Shown here: piece after piece, positions 23,922-34,904 of the stretch | How the letters are laid out: each line of letters starts with the position of its first letter | How positions within the stretch are numbered: the first letter of the stretch is position 1 | Assembly (NCBI GenBank): GCA_009760885.1 | Contig: CM019697.1 | Location: forward strand, 26,882,710-26,946,709 | DNA from: Achatina immaculata | Taxonomy: Eukaryota; Mollusca; Gastropoda; Stylommatophora; Achatinidae | Reading direction: 5' to 3' | Length of the DNA stretch: 64,000 nt | Translations under genes and position numbers: made by a program | The notes under the pieces: generated by a model | Database searches by the model: none | Told to the model about the DNA's origin: nothing | Seen by the model: only the letters and a program-made list of their open reading frames with translations

Positions 23922-24633
23922 TCAGTCATTTGCATGTTCTTTGTGGAACTTTGCCTTCCTAACACCACTCCTGTAGGCCTCTCGGTTGTAAGCAAGATGC
24001 CCTGCTGCTGATGCATCCATTTGCAGATTATCAACGATGTCTTGCAACCATCTTCGCCTTGGTCTTCCACTCTTTTTTCCAATTATGTACCCTTCCAAGA
24101 CCGTCTTCTCTAAATTATCATGACGTTTAATGTGTCCAAAATATTTAAGTTTTCTCTGTTTAAGGGCATGCACCTTTCTCATGACAACATATGCATGTGA
24201 GACCTGGACACTTAACAAAACAGCTGAGAAACACATAAATGCCTTTGAATGTAAATGCAACAGAAGAGTTCTTCAAATACCATGGACAGAAAAGAACAAA
24301 TACATCCATACTACAAGAACTTAATGTTGAAGAAGGCTGGCTAGTAAAGATCGAACAGAGACTGAAGAAATGGCTACACACTGCCCACGCTAAGTGAAAA
24401 TGATGGCGGGTAATTCTGACAAGCGCAGATAAGTTGCGAACCAAAATTTTAGTATGGTTTTTCAGAGAAATGGCCCAAACATTAGTATAGTGATTTCGGT
24501 CCAAAGTGAACTAACCAGCTTGGGAAGAGTTAAAAATCTTATTTTTGTAGTTCTATCTGTTCCTCTCCACAGATTCTTTAGTTGTTTTACTTTCTAAAGA
24601 GCGATAGATGTCCTCCTTTTTATCTCCCTCATT
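23922..24633 (-). mobile_element. LINE-A fragment with an internal inversion
   Basis: Minus-strand LINE-A occupies 24633-24531 (REIKRRTSIA... to KIRFL) and 24160-23922 (RKLKYFGHIKRHDNLEK, GRPRRRWLQDI, ending HAND). The coding stretch that belongs between them (TYACETWTLNKTAEKHINAF and onward to EEGWLVK) lies at 24162-24340 on the plus strand, that is, inverted in place. About 190 bp of unrelated sequence fills 24341-24530. The 3' TGAN tail is short (GTCAGTCAATCAGTC at about 23905-23930). Confidence 0.82.
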
Positions 24634-24794
24634 GTCAGTCAAGGAAAAAAAAAATTCTCCTGTGGTTCTACCGATTTTTTTTACAACTAGCCCTTGAAGA
24701 ATCGTGCCATTTTAAAAATACAAAATACGCTGACTCGTATAGACGTAAAAGATCTACAACAAACGAATAGATCAGAACACTACTTTACGCTGAA

Positions 24795-25285
24795 TCGTAA
24801 AAAAACACAAAGATCTACAACACACTGAATCGCCTACAACACACTGAATCGCCTACAACATAACATTGAATCGCCTACAACAACACACTGAATCGCCTAC
24901 AAACACACTGAATCGCCTACAACACATTGAATCACCTATAACACACTGAATTGCCTACAACACACTGAATCACCTACAACACACTGAATCACCTACAACA
25001 CACTGAATCGCCTACAACACACTGAATCGCCTACAACACACTGAATTGCCTACAACAAACTGAATCGCATACAACAAACTTAACTGCCTACAACACACTG
25101 AATCGCCTACAACAAACTGAATCTCCTACAACATACTGAATCGCCTACAACACACTGAATCGCCTACAACACACTGAACTGCCTATAACACACTGAATCA
25201 CCTACAACACACTGAATCGCCTACAGCACACTGAATTGCCTACAACACACTGAATCACCTACAACACACTGACTCACTACAACAC
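24795..25285. repeat. 19-bp minisatellite, about 26 copies
   Basis: Unit CCTACAACACACTGAATCG with ATTG, ATCA and AACA variants. Unrelated in sequence to the 19-bp satellite at 14130. Confidence 0.9.
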
Positions 25286-25306
25286 TAACATCTATAACAA
25301 ACGACT

Positions 25307-26905
25307 GGATCAAAATGCTGAGGAAACACTTCAAAATATACATGGCAACAAGCAGACGTGATGAGATAACAGCTGAACTCATTAAGGTAGGAGGAAAGGA
25401 ATGTGCAACATTCTATCATGCACTATATAAAAAGATATGGCATTCAGGTATTTGGCCAAAAAAAAAAAAAATGGAAAATAACTATTCATACCACTACCAA
25501 AAAAGGGTAACTTGAAATAATTTGCAAAAACTACAGAACCTTTGCCTTGATTAGTTGTGCAAGTAAAATTCTATTAAAAAGCACAATGGGTAGACTTCGA
25601 ACGAAAATATAAGGAGAAATCAATATGGTCCAAGCTGGTTTTAGACACGGAAGAGGAATAATAGATCATATTTTCAACATAAGATGAGTCCTACAGAAAT
25701 GCAGAGATTTTAATGTGAATCTATATTTATATTTTATAGACTATTCAAAAGCATTTGATTGTGTACAACACTAGAAACTTTGGGAAATAATGGAAAACAT
25801 GGAATTTCCAACACATTTGATATAATTAATATCACTGCTGTATCTAGACCAACAAGCAGCAGTAAGAATAAATGGTGAAACAACAACTTGGTTTGACATA
25901 AAACAAAGGGTCCGTCAGGGGTGCATATTGTCACCTTACTTATTTAACTTGTATACCGAAAATATAATGAAGAATGTTAAAGAAGGTGTAGCCAAAGAAT
26001 ATTACGATGCCTTAACAATTGAAGGTTATGAAATACCAGAGATTAGATGTGCTAATGACACAGTATTACTGTCCACAACACAAAAAGGAATGAAAAAACT
26101 AATTATGTCAGTCTGTAAGAACAGTGAAGAGCAAAACCTTTATCTTAATGCAAAGAAAACTAAATTGATGACAACTCACAAGACAAAAAAGGCAGCTGAA
26201 ATGTTATATCAATGAGGAAAAACTGAAAGAAGTGGAGAGTTTTGAATATCTTGGATCACTACTAATATTACTAATTAATAATGGAGATATAATGAGGGAA
26301 ATTAAAAGGAGGACATCTATCGCTCTTCAAAAAATAGAACAACTAAAGAAGTTGTGGAGAGGACCAGAAAGAACTACAAAGATAAGATTTTTAAGGGCAT
26401 GCATCTTTCCCATCGCAACATATGCCTGTGAGACCTGGACAATTAACAAAACAGCTGAGAAACACATGAATGCCTTTGAATGTAAATGCAACAGAAGAGT
26501 TATTCAAATATCATGGACACAAAAAAGAACAAATATATCCATACTACAAGAACTTAATATTGGGGAAGGTTGGCTAGTTAAGAGGATTAAACAGAGATAA
26601 CTTAATTTTGGACATATTAAACGCAATGATAATTTGGAGAAGACCGTCTTGGAAGGGTACATAATGGGAAAAAGAAAGAGAGGAAGACCAAGGCGAAGAT
26701 GGCTGCAAGACGTCTTTGATAATCTGCAAATGGGCGCATCGGCAGCAGGGCATCTTGCTTACAACCGAGAGGCCTACAGGAGCGCTGTTAGGGAGGCAAA
26801 GTTCCGAAAGGGACATGCAAATGACTGACTGAAAGAGAGGCCTACAGGAGTGCTATTAGGGAGGCAAAGTTCCGCAAGGGACATGCAAATGACTGACTGA
26901 ATGAG
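25307..26905 (+). mobile_element. LINE-A, longest copy, degenerate reverse transcriptase
   Basis: About 1.6 kb of RT. RRDEITAELIKVGGKECATF opens it, followed by motif A (YFIDYSKAFDCVQ, Asp/Phe/Asp codons around 25739-25759), motif B (RQGCILSPYLFNLYTENIM from about 25916) and motif C. Motif C reads CAND (26048-26059) where the copy at 13.9 kb has YADD, so the catalytic centre is lost. Several stops and frameshifts follow. Thereafter come FEYLGSLL, TYACETWTINKTAEKHMNAF and the C-terminus with GRPRRRWLQDV, ending HAND with TGACTGACTGAAA. The final approximately 70 bp are duplicated at 26833-26905 with a second TGACTGACTGAATGA tail. A remnant with no working enzyme. Confidence 0.9.
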
Positions 26906-27047
26906 CAGTTCTTCAACTCACTGAGAACTGTTGACGGCGATGAAATGCTTGGAACACAGTGTGCTAAGATCAGGGGTAAACTGGCTCTAAGTGAGACAGT
27001 AACAAGTGTCTGATGCGGTGATACACAAGATATAGAGAGAAGTAAAG

Positions 27048-27499
27048 GTAAGAAGGGATGTCAAAAGAGGCGATGAGAGGATGACATAGAAATGTGTCAA
27101 ACAATAACAAACCAATTTCTGGCGATATGCCTTTATCAAGGGAGACAAAAATAACGAAACAACGAAGAACACAAAAAACATTTAGCTGGCAAAGATCCTC
27201 TAGGTCCCAGACCAAGACCCTACCTACACTTTCTCACACAGACTTATATTTTTCGATTAAGAGTTAGTTTCCGCTAACACAAGTAGACGAGAAGCCATTT
27301 TAAAAAAATAACCGGGTTGTGGGACGCCGCAGTCCTGACCAAGAGTTTCTCTGACTGGTGAGCGCTATTTTGTATTTATTGTCGTTTCGTTACTTTCGTC
27401 TTCCCTGATAAAGTCGTATCGGCGAAATATTGATTTGTTACAGTTTGTTTTACATTTCTACGTGCTCGTCTCATTGTCTCTTTTGCCATTCCTTCTCAC
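27048..27499. repeat. imperfect inverted repeat, arms about 117 bp
   Basis: 27048-27163 and the reverse complement of 27381-27499 align along their whole length, for example GTAAGAAGGGATGTCAAAAG against GTGAGAAGGAATGGCAAAAG and ATAACGAAACAAC against GTAACGAAACGAC. A 217-bp non-coding centre separates them. Weak similarity may extend outwards to about 26995. It fits an old foldback or MITE-type element. Confidence 0.75.
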
Positions 27500-27870
27500 A
27501 TTTTTTAATAGCATCATACACCTCTAACTATCTCTGCTCCAAATTAGGAACAAAGTGGGAACCTTCTATAAGTCGATGACTTATTTCCCTCCACCCCCTG
27601 TCTCCATAAAATGGTAATACCAGGTCAAATTATTTTTTTAGTAAAGGGAAGAGAGGGAACAGGGTGTATGTTGACAAGGAAAGTTTGGTCCCAGTTAATC
27701 TACATATATATTGCTTCCGTATACATTTGTGGCCCTTCATCCAGTCCCAGAAGAAACTCTGGACGGTTGCTCGCGAGAAAGATATTGATTTTGTGCGGTC
27801 ACAATCACAGCTAAGTGTACAAAGTCGAAACACGGCCTCTGGTCTCTCTGGCCTGTGCTTGTTCTCTTAG
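27500..27870. other. unassigned stretch, possible exon
   Basis: A pyrimidine-containing CCCTTCATCCAG at about 27734-27745 is followed on the plus strand by an open stretch reading SQKKLWTVAREKDIDFV to a stop at about 27868. I do not recognise it, and the opposite strand is also open, so it may be chance. Confidence 0.25.
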
Positions 27871-27871
27871 C

Positions 27872-28590
27872 TTTCCTGTGAGCTAGGATTGAGTGAGATG
27901 GTTTGTAAGAAGAACTCGTCAAGTGACTACTCTGTGAGCTAGGATTGAGTGAGATGGTTTGTAAGAAGAACTCGTCAAGTGACTACTCTGTGAGCTAGGA
28001 TTGAGTGAGATGGTTTGTAAGAAGAACTCGTCAAGTGACTCCCCTGTGAGCTAGGATTAAGTGAGAAGGTTTGTAAGATGAACTCGTCAAGTGACTCCTC
28101 TATGAGCTAGGATTGAGTGAGAAGGTTTGTAAGAAGAAGTCATCAAGTGACTCCTCTGTGAGCTAGGATTGAGTGAGATGGTTTGTAAGAAGTCGTCAAG
28201 TGACTACTCTGTGAGCTAGGATTGAGTGAGATGGTTTGTAAGAAGTCGTCAAGTGACTACTCTGTTTGCTAGGATTGAGTGAGATGGTTTGTAGGAAAAA
28301 GTCATCAAGTGACTTCCATGTGAGCTAGGATTGAGTGAGATGGTTTGTAAGAAGTCATCAAGTGACTCCCATGTGAGCTAGGACTGAGTGAGATGGTTTG
28401 TAAGAAGTCGTCAAGTGACTACTCTGTGAGCTAGGATTGAGTGAGATGGTTTGTAAGAAGTCGTCAAGTGACTACTCTGTTTGCTAGGATTGAGTGAGAT
28501 GGTTTGTAAGAAAAAGTCATCAAGTGACTCCCATGTGAGCTAGGATTGAGTGAGATGGTTTGTAAGAAAAAGTCATTAATTGACTCCCTT
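27872..28590. repeat. 50-56-bp minisatellite, about 13 copies
   Basis: Unit GTGAGCTAGGATTGAGTGAG plus ATGGTTTGTAAGAAG and a variable tail (AACTCGTCAAGTGACTACTCT or a version 6 bp shorter). Confidence 0.9.
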
Positions 28591-28894
28591 GTGACCTCAT
28601 TTCTCCAACACCACAGGGACAATCTTATGCCAGAAAGTCAGGTTTCCAAATAACGCGGAAATTTTCAACTCTTGACCTCATTAAGCAGACACTATCTACC
28701 TACAGTGTTCTTATTTACAACCATATACAGACGAAACTTCAGAGTTAAATCTCTTCATTATCTATATTTAGAAGTTAAATCTCTTCATTAACTATATTTG
28801 GGCATTAAATCTCTTCACTGGCCATATTTGGAAGATTATTTTAAATAGGTCTTACAGCTGAAACAAAGAGAGGCTGGCGTACAATTTTAATCTC
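28591..28894. other. mostly non-repetitive stretch
   Basis: A 28-bp motif (GTTAAATCTCTTCATTA) occurs three times at about 28745-28825. Nothing else recognised. Confidence 0.5.
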
Positions 28895-28994
28895 ATAAAC
28901 TAGAAACTCGCTGTGATACAGAGCATTAAAGTTGTAAAACTAGAAACTCGCTGTGATACAGAGCATTAAAGTTGTAAAACTAGAGAAACACTGT

Positions 28995-29044
<50 letters not shown>

Positions 29045-29190
29045 TTAAGTGCCCAGGGCACATGGGGCTCCCGCAAGGGTTTTCCACAAATGCCTGTTCT
29101 TCACCTTTTTTTCTGTGATACAGAGCATAAAAGTTGTAAAATTAGAAACTCGCTGTGATAAATAGAGCATAAAAGTTGTAAAACTAGCAA
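28895..29190. repeat. 41-bp minisatellite, about 4 copies, interrupted
   Basis: Unit AACTAGAAACTCGCTGTGAT plus ACAGAGCATTAAAGTTGTAAA. A 115-bp insertion at 28998-29112 splits one unit. Confidence 0.85.
28998..29112. mobile_element. 115-bp insertion: (CT)n, short body, T-run
   Basis: A CT run at 28998-29040 is followed by about 65 bp (GGGCACATGGGGCTCCCGCA in the middle) and a T-run. CTGTGAT occurs at 28991-28997 and 29113-29119; removing the insert restores a normal 41-bp unit. This looks like a small retroposed piece, but no promoter boxes or RT motif identify its family. Confidence 0.5.
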
Positions 29191-29369
29191 AACAATGTTG
29201 TTACACTTGACTGACAGTCAGCAAGTTATGGCTACAAGTCAGTTCTGTCTGTTCTTTGTCTTCATCATGACTTGGGACTTCTTCCTGTTTCCAGTCCTTT
29301 TTCACCTTTCTCATTACTGTGTCCTCTTTCACCTTTCTCTCTTCTCTATACATGAGAGTGTGTTACCAG

Positions 29370-30525
29370 CCTGGTGACAATAAAGAGGTCTAATGAGGGA
29401 CAAAGTGTTACCAGCCTGGTGACAATAAAGAGGTCTAATGAGGGACAAAGTGTTACCAGACTGGTGACAATAAAGAAGTCTAATGAGGGACAAAGTGTTA
29501 CCAGCTTGGTGTGACAATAAAGAGGTCTAATGAGGGACAAAGTGTTACTAGCCTGATGTGACAATAAAGAAGTCTAATGAGGGACAAAGTGTTACCAGCT
29601 TGGTGTGACAATAAAGAGGTCTAATAAGGGACAAAGTTATACCAGCCTGGTGACAATAAAGAGGTCTAATGAGGAACAAAGTGTTACCAGCTTGGTGTGA
29701 CAATAAAGAAGTCTAATGAGGGACAAAGTTTTACTAGCCTGATGTGACAATAAAGAGGTCTAATGAGGGACAAAGTGTTACCAGCTTGGTGTGACAATAA
29801 AGAAGTCTAATGAGGGACAAAGTGTTACTAGCCTGATGTGACAATAAAGAGGTCTAATGAGGAACAAAGTGTTACCAGCTTGGTGTGACAATAAAGAAGT
29901 CTAATGAGGGACAAAGTGTTACTAGCCTGATGTGACAATAAAGAGGTCTAATGAGGGACAATGTGTTACCAGCCTGGTGTGACAATAAAGAAGTCTAATG
30001 AGGGACAAAGTTATACCAGCCTGGTGTGCCAATAAAGAGGTCTAATGAGGGACAATGTGTTACCAGCCTCGTGACAATAAAGAGGTCTAATGAGGGACAA
30101 AGTTATACCAGCCTGTTGTGACAATAAAGAGGTCTAATGAGGGACAAAGTTATACCAGCCTGGTGACAATAAAGAGGTCTAATGAGGAACAAAGTGTTAC
30201 CAGCTTGGTGTGACAATAAAGAAGTCTAATGAGGGAGAAAGTGTTACTAGCCTGATGTGACAATAAAGAGGTCTAATGAGGGACAAAGTGTTACCAGCTT
30301 GGTGTGACAATAAAGAAGTCTAATGAGGGACAAAATGCTACCAGCTTGGTGTGACAATAAAGAGGTCTAATGAGGAACAAAGTGTTACCAGCTTGGTGTG
30401 ACAATAAAGAAGTCTAACGAGGGACAATGTGTTATCAGCTTGGTGTGACAATAAAGAAGTCTAATGAGGGACAAAGTGTTACCAGCCTGGTGACAATAAA
30501 GAGGTCTAATGAGGAACAATGTGTT
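29370..30525. repeat. 47-bp minisatellite, about 25 copies
   Basis: Unit GAGGTCTAATGAGGGACAAA plus GTGTTACCAGCTTGGTGTGA and CAATAAA; some copies lack TGTG (43-45 bp). The right end abuts CR1-like ORF1 sequence. A long plus frame starting at 30427 begins in this array, so its start codon is not meaningful. Confidence 0.92.
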
Positions 30526-30854
30526 ACCATCTCCTTTCACAATACTCTTCAATACGAGAGTATAAAGCAAGCCATAGATGAATGGTATCACGTCCAAAGT
30601 GAAAAACGGACAGACAAAGATGGCGCAAATGTAGAAAATATAATAAAAGCGCCAGCCCTTACCATTCACTTATACCACACCAAAAACAAAGCGTTGATAC
30701 AGGGTACAGCTGAGGCTGTTGATTCCTGGTTGCCTGATCACTTCAGCCTTTTACAGAAGTCAGCCTCCAGGACAGAAATAGCAGCTAACTTGCGTCATGC
30801 ACAAGACACTCTTCTAGCAGTAGGTGACTGTCAAGACAACATACTTGACGTACC

Positions 30855-31135
30855 AGAAGCTTGTCTAGAGAACATGCTTTACGTACTAGAAGCTTGTCTA
30901 GAGAACATGCTTTACGTATTAGAAGCTTGTCTAGAGAACATGCTTTACGTAATAGAAGCTTGTCTAGAGAACATGCTTTACGTATTAGAACCTTGTCTAG
31001 AGAACATGCTTTACGTAATAAAAGCTTGTCTAGAGAACATGCTTTACGTACTAGAAGCTTGTCTAGAGAACATGCTTTACGTACTAGAAGCTTGTCTAGA
31101 GAACATGCTTTACGTACTAGAAGCTTGTCTAGAGT
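30855..31135. repeat. 33-bp array inside ORF1, first set
   Basis: About 8.5 units of AGAAGCTTGTCTAGAGAACA plus TGCTTTACGTACT. Since 33 is a multiple of 3, the reading frame survives expansion. Recurs at 32180-32420. Confidence 0.9.
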
Positions 31136-31574
31136 ATGTCAGAGTCGACATCTACACATACTGACGACCACACAGAGCAGCAAGTAACTTACCCTGTGTT
31201 GGAATCACAAGATACCAAATCTCCTAACCAACCTACTACTATAGTGTGCATCACAAGCCACAGTTGTCCAGAGTCACTTGATGATCGAAGTTCTCTGGAA
31301 ACTTCAACTTCTGGCGAAATGCCATCAATTCATTTTAGCCAGGAAGTAATAAATGTTGTCAAGGAGCTGGTAAAGACCCTCGTCAAAGACATGGCTGCTG
31401 AAATAAAACAGTCTCTCAGCAGTGAAAGTGACAGTCTCGTGACAGAAATCATGACTCTCAGAGAAGAAAATCAAAACATGAAATATCTTATCCTCAGCCA
31501 AAATAACATTCAAGAAAAAAAGCACCCAGAAAGTTTCTGCAGATGAAAGTGACTCAAATCAGGAGACAAAATCA

Positions 31575-32175
31575 CAGCCTGAGACAGTGTCACCGAACAC
31601 ATCCAAAAAACCTGGACAGAAACTTGAGCTTACACCCAGACAGCCTCACCGAACACATCAAACAAACATTGACAGAAACTTGAGCTTACACCCAGACAGC
31701 CTCACCGAACACATCAAACAAACATTGACAGAAACTTGAGCTTACACCCAGACAGTGTCACCGAACACATCCAAAAAACCTGGACAGAAACTTGAGCTTA
31801 CACCCAGACAGCCTCACCGAACACATCCAAAAAACCTGGACAGAAACTTGAGCTTACACCCAGACAGCCTCACCGAACACATCCAAAAAACCTGGACAGA
31901 AACTTGAGCTTACACCCAGACAGCCTCACCGAACACATCCAAAAAACCTGGACAGAAACTTGAGCTTACACCCAGACAGCCTCACCGAACACATCCAAAA
32001 AACCTGGACAGAAACTTGAGCTTACACCCAGACAGCCTCACCGAACACATCCAAAAAACCTGGACAGAAACTTGAGCTTACACCCAGACAGCCTCACCGA
32101 ACACATCCAAAAAACCTGGACAGAAACTTGAGCTTACACCCAGACAGCCTCACCGAACACATCCAAAAAACCTGG
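31575..32175. repeat. 56-bp array inside ORF1
   Basis: About 10.5 units of CACCGAACACATCCAAAAAA plus CCTGGACAGAAACTTGAGCT and TACACCCAGACAGCCT. The original single copy encodes SPNTSKKPGQKLELTPRQ. Since 56 is not a multiple of 3, expansion breaks the frame. A shorter set lies at 32885-33065. Confidence 0.9.
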
Positions 32176-32179
32176 ACAG

Positions 32180-33065
32180 AAACTTGTCTAGAGAACATGC
32201 TTTACGTATTAGAAGCTTGTCTAGAGAACATGCTTTACGTAATAGAAGCTTGTCTAGAGAACATGCTTTACGTATTAGAAGCTTGTCTAGAGAACATGCT
32301 TTACGTAATAGAAGCTTGTCTAGAGAACATGCTTTACGTACTAGAAGCTTGTCTAGAGAACATGCTTTACGTACTAGAAGCTTGTCTAGAGAACATGCTT
32401 TACGTACTAGAAGCTTGTCTAGAGCATGTCAGAGTCGACATCTACACATACTGACGACCACACAGAGCAGCAAGTAACTTACCCTGTGCTGGAATCACAA
32501 GATACCAAATCTCCTAACCAACCTACTACTATAGTGTGCATCACAAGCCACAGTTGTCCAGAGTCACTTGATGATCGAAGTTCTCTGGAAACTTCAACTT
32601 CTGGCGAAATGCCATCAATTCATTTTAGCCAGGAAGTAATAAATGTTGTCAAGGAGCTGGTAAAGACCCTCGTCAAAGACATGGCTGCTGAAATAAAACA
32701 GTCTCTCAGCAGTGAAAGTGACAGTCTCGTGACAGAAATCATGACTCTCAGAGAAGAAAATCAAAACATGAAATATCTTATCCTCAGCCAAAATAACATT
32801 CAAGAAAAAAAGCACCCAGAAAGTTTCTGCAGATGAAAGTGACTCAAATCAGGAGACAAAATCACAGCCTGAGACAGTGTCACCGAACACATCCAAAAAA
32901 CCTGGACAGAAACTTGAGCTTACACCCAGACAGCCTCACCGAACACATCAAACAAACATTGACAGAAACTTGAGCTTACACCCAGACAGCCTCACCGAAC
33001 ACATCAAACAAATATTGACAGAAACTTGAGCTTACACCCAGACAGTGTCACCGAACACATCAAAT
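32180..33065 (+). repeat. second copy of a 1290-bp tandem duplication
   Basis: The 33-bp array, coiled-coil segment and 56-bp array from about 30890 recur at a fixed offset of 1290 bp. The coiled-coil coding part (31136-31546 and 32426-32836) gives identical proteins. Only a couple of base differences are visible nearby (GTGTTGG/GTGCTGG, GAGTATG/GAGCATG), so the event is recent or an assembly effect. Confidence 0.9.
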
Positions 33066-34074
33066 AAACCTGGACAGGAACTTGAGCATACACCCAGACA
33101 GGGCAGAAACGAATCATCAGAAGAGCTGAAAGAACCTGACACATTGTACTCCATCGATGTACACATTAGCAACAGGTTTAAAGTTCTGCAGGACAGCTCA
33201 GCATCAAGCAGTCAGCAGGGGCCTAAATCATTAAAATCAGACATGGTTCACAAGCATTGCTCTCAGCAATCTCCACATCGAAATCACCACCAGCACCACC
33301 CTAATCTCCAGCACAACTTCCATATCAAAGAAAACACAAATCTGTGATACAGAGATTGGAGGTGATTGGAGACTCCTTAATGAAAGGAATATATGCTGAC
33401 CGGTTGTCCATCTCAGCGGAGGACATAGTCTCAGTGATTCCGGTACCAGGGGCCGGTATCATGAAAAGAATAGGAACACTGAGAAGCTTGAAGGTCGACC
33501 AAAAGATCACGAGGACGACAGTTCATGTTGGCATCAATGACAGCATGAATGGTTTGACCCTCAGACCCTACGATCTTCATGTCCTGATATCGACAATTAA
33601 ACAGAAATTTCCAGAGACGTCAATCTTCATATCCTCAGTATACCTGCCTGCACTGGTGCTGGCCGTCGCTTGGAACACAACAACAGAATTCTCAGTACAC
33701 TGTGCCAACAAAACAACTTAAGCTTCATCGACAATATCTCGTTCTTCACTTCGGAGTCTGGAGCTCCCAAGAAAAGGCTTTATCGTGACCAGATCCACAC
33801 CAACAAGATCGGTACTAGCATACTAGCTAAAAATATCAAGTACCTCGCTCGAACACAGCAGGACAGAGTGTCACTGTCCGGCAACATAAAGCAGCGAAGA
33901 CAAGTAAAAACCCGTGACACACGGCGGCCACCTCTTCTCTGATTAGGCAACCCCCTGTGTCCTCCATAACCTCACCACCTGCCCCCATACCAACTCCAAC
34001 TCCTTTATCCTCTCCATATGACCCATCCTCTTCAAATGATTCCATGTTCCCGCCCCTTCCCACTCGGCAGCCCC

Positions 34075-34385
34075 AACCATCCAGGCAAACCACTGCTAAC
34101 ACAACCCAGAATCTACCACACCCACCAACCATCCAGGCAAACCACTGCTAACACAACCCAGAATCTACCACACCCACCAACCATCCAGGCAAACCACTGC
34201 TACACAACCCAGAATCTACCACACCCACCAACCATCCAGGCAAACCACTGCTAACACAACCCAGAATCTACCACACCCACCAACCATCCAGGCAAACCAC
34301 TGCTAACACAACCCAGAATCTACCACACCCACCAACCATCCAGGCAAACCACTGCTAACACAATCCAGAATCTACCACACCCACC
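34075..34385. repeat. 52-bp array after ORF1, about 6 copies
   Basis: Unit AACCATCCAGGCAAACCACT plus GCTAACACAACCCAGAATCT and ACCACACCCACC, amplified from the proline-rich end of ORF1 (PLPTRQPQPSRQTTANTTQN). Confidence 0.9.
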
Positions 34386-34599
34386 GCAGTGGAATCAAGA
34401 TTTACATTATCTCATGCAGTTCAGCCCAGCAGCTTTAAGCCAAGCCTTCATGATGTCTGTCATCCACAAGCAACACATGTCACCGATGTTCAGACAATAG
34501 GAATTGTGACATTTCATGAAATATCTTGGCATTCAATTAATTATCATTGTAACTTTACCATAATAGGTTACTAGTTGTAGAAAATGGCCCAGATAGTTG

Positions 34600-34900
34600 A
34601 TGAGTGGCTATGAAAGGAAGGTCTCAGAATTGGTCATTTAAACATTTACCACCTGCTAGGGAAACTTTCTGAGACAACTAACATAGTTAATCATAACTTC
34701 ATGTCTTTGGCTTTTCAGAAAGTCATCTAAACAAAAATATAACTGACGAAGACATTAGGATGGACGGTTATAATTTACTTCGAAGTGACCCTACTAGGAA
34801 GCTTGAGACAGGATTAGTTGTATATGTTACCACAGCCATACACTCTTGTCGTAGAACAGATCTTGACACACCAGATATTGAATGTATATGGTTGGAAATA
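34600..34900 (+). pseudogene. CR1-like ORF2, start of the EEP endonuclease
   Basis: Frame fragments read GLRIGHLNIYHL, then SESHLNKNITDEDIRMDGYN, LETGLVVYVTTAIHSCRRTD and LDTPDIECIWLEI. This is the pattern of apurinic-type (EEP) endonucleases of CR1-like LINEs, which nick the target before reverse transcription. It breaks at 34900 where LINE-D begins and resumes at about 37864. Confidence 0.82.
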
Positions 34901-34904
34901 GATT

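Larger units (their letters stand above)
30530..33940 (+). pseudogene. CR1-like ORF1: coiled coil plus SGNH esterase, broken
   Basis: The N-terminal region reads LTIHLYHTKNKALIQGTAEA, a motif I associate with ORF1 proteins of CR1-like LINEs. It is followed by an 11-residue repeat (LENMLYVLEAC) from the 33-bp array. A Glu/Lys/Leu-rich segment (31136-31546, repeated at 32426-32836) reads VVKELVKTLVKDMAAEIKQS and looks like a coiled coil. The SGNH domain shows VIGDSLMKG (nucleophile Ser near 33375), TTVHVGINDS (usually GTND) and DQIHTNKIGTSIL, with the catalytic Asp and His at about 33787-33798. ORF1 binds element RNA; the esterase role is not settled for the family. Frames change at about 31546, 33345 and 33700. 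Confidence 0.82.

Noticed and set aside
27664..27870. Plus frame reading SQKKLWTVAREKDIDFV as a host exon
   Set aside because: Acceptor is only fair, the opposite strand is also open, and there is no homologue I recognise; kept only as an unassigned stretch.
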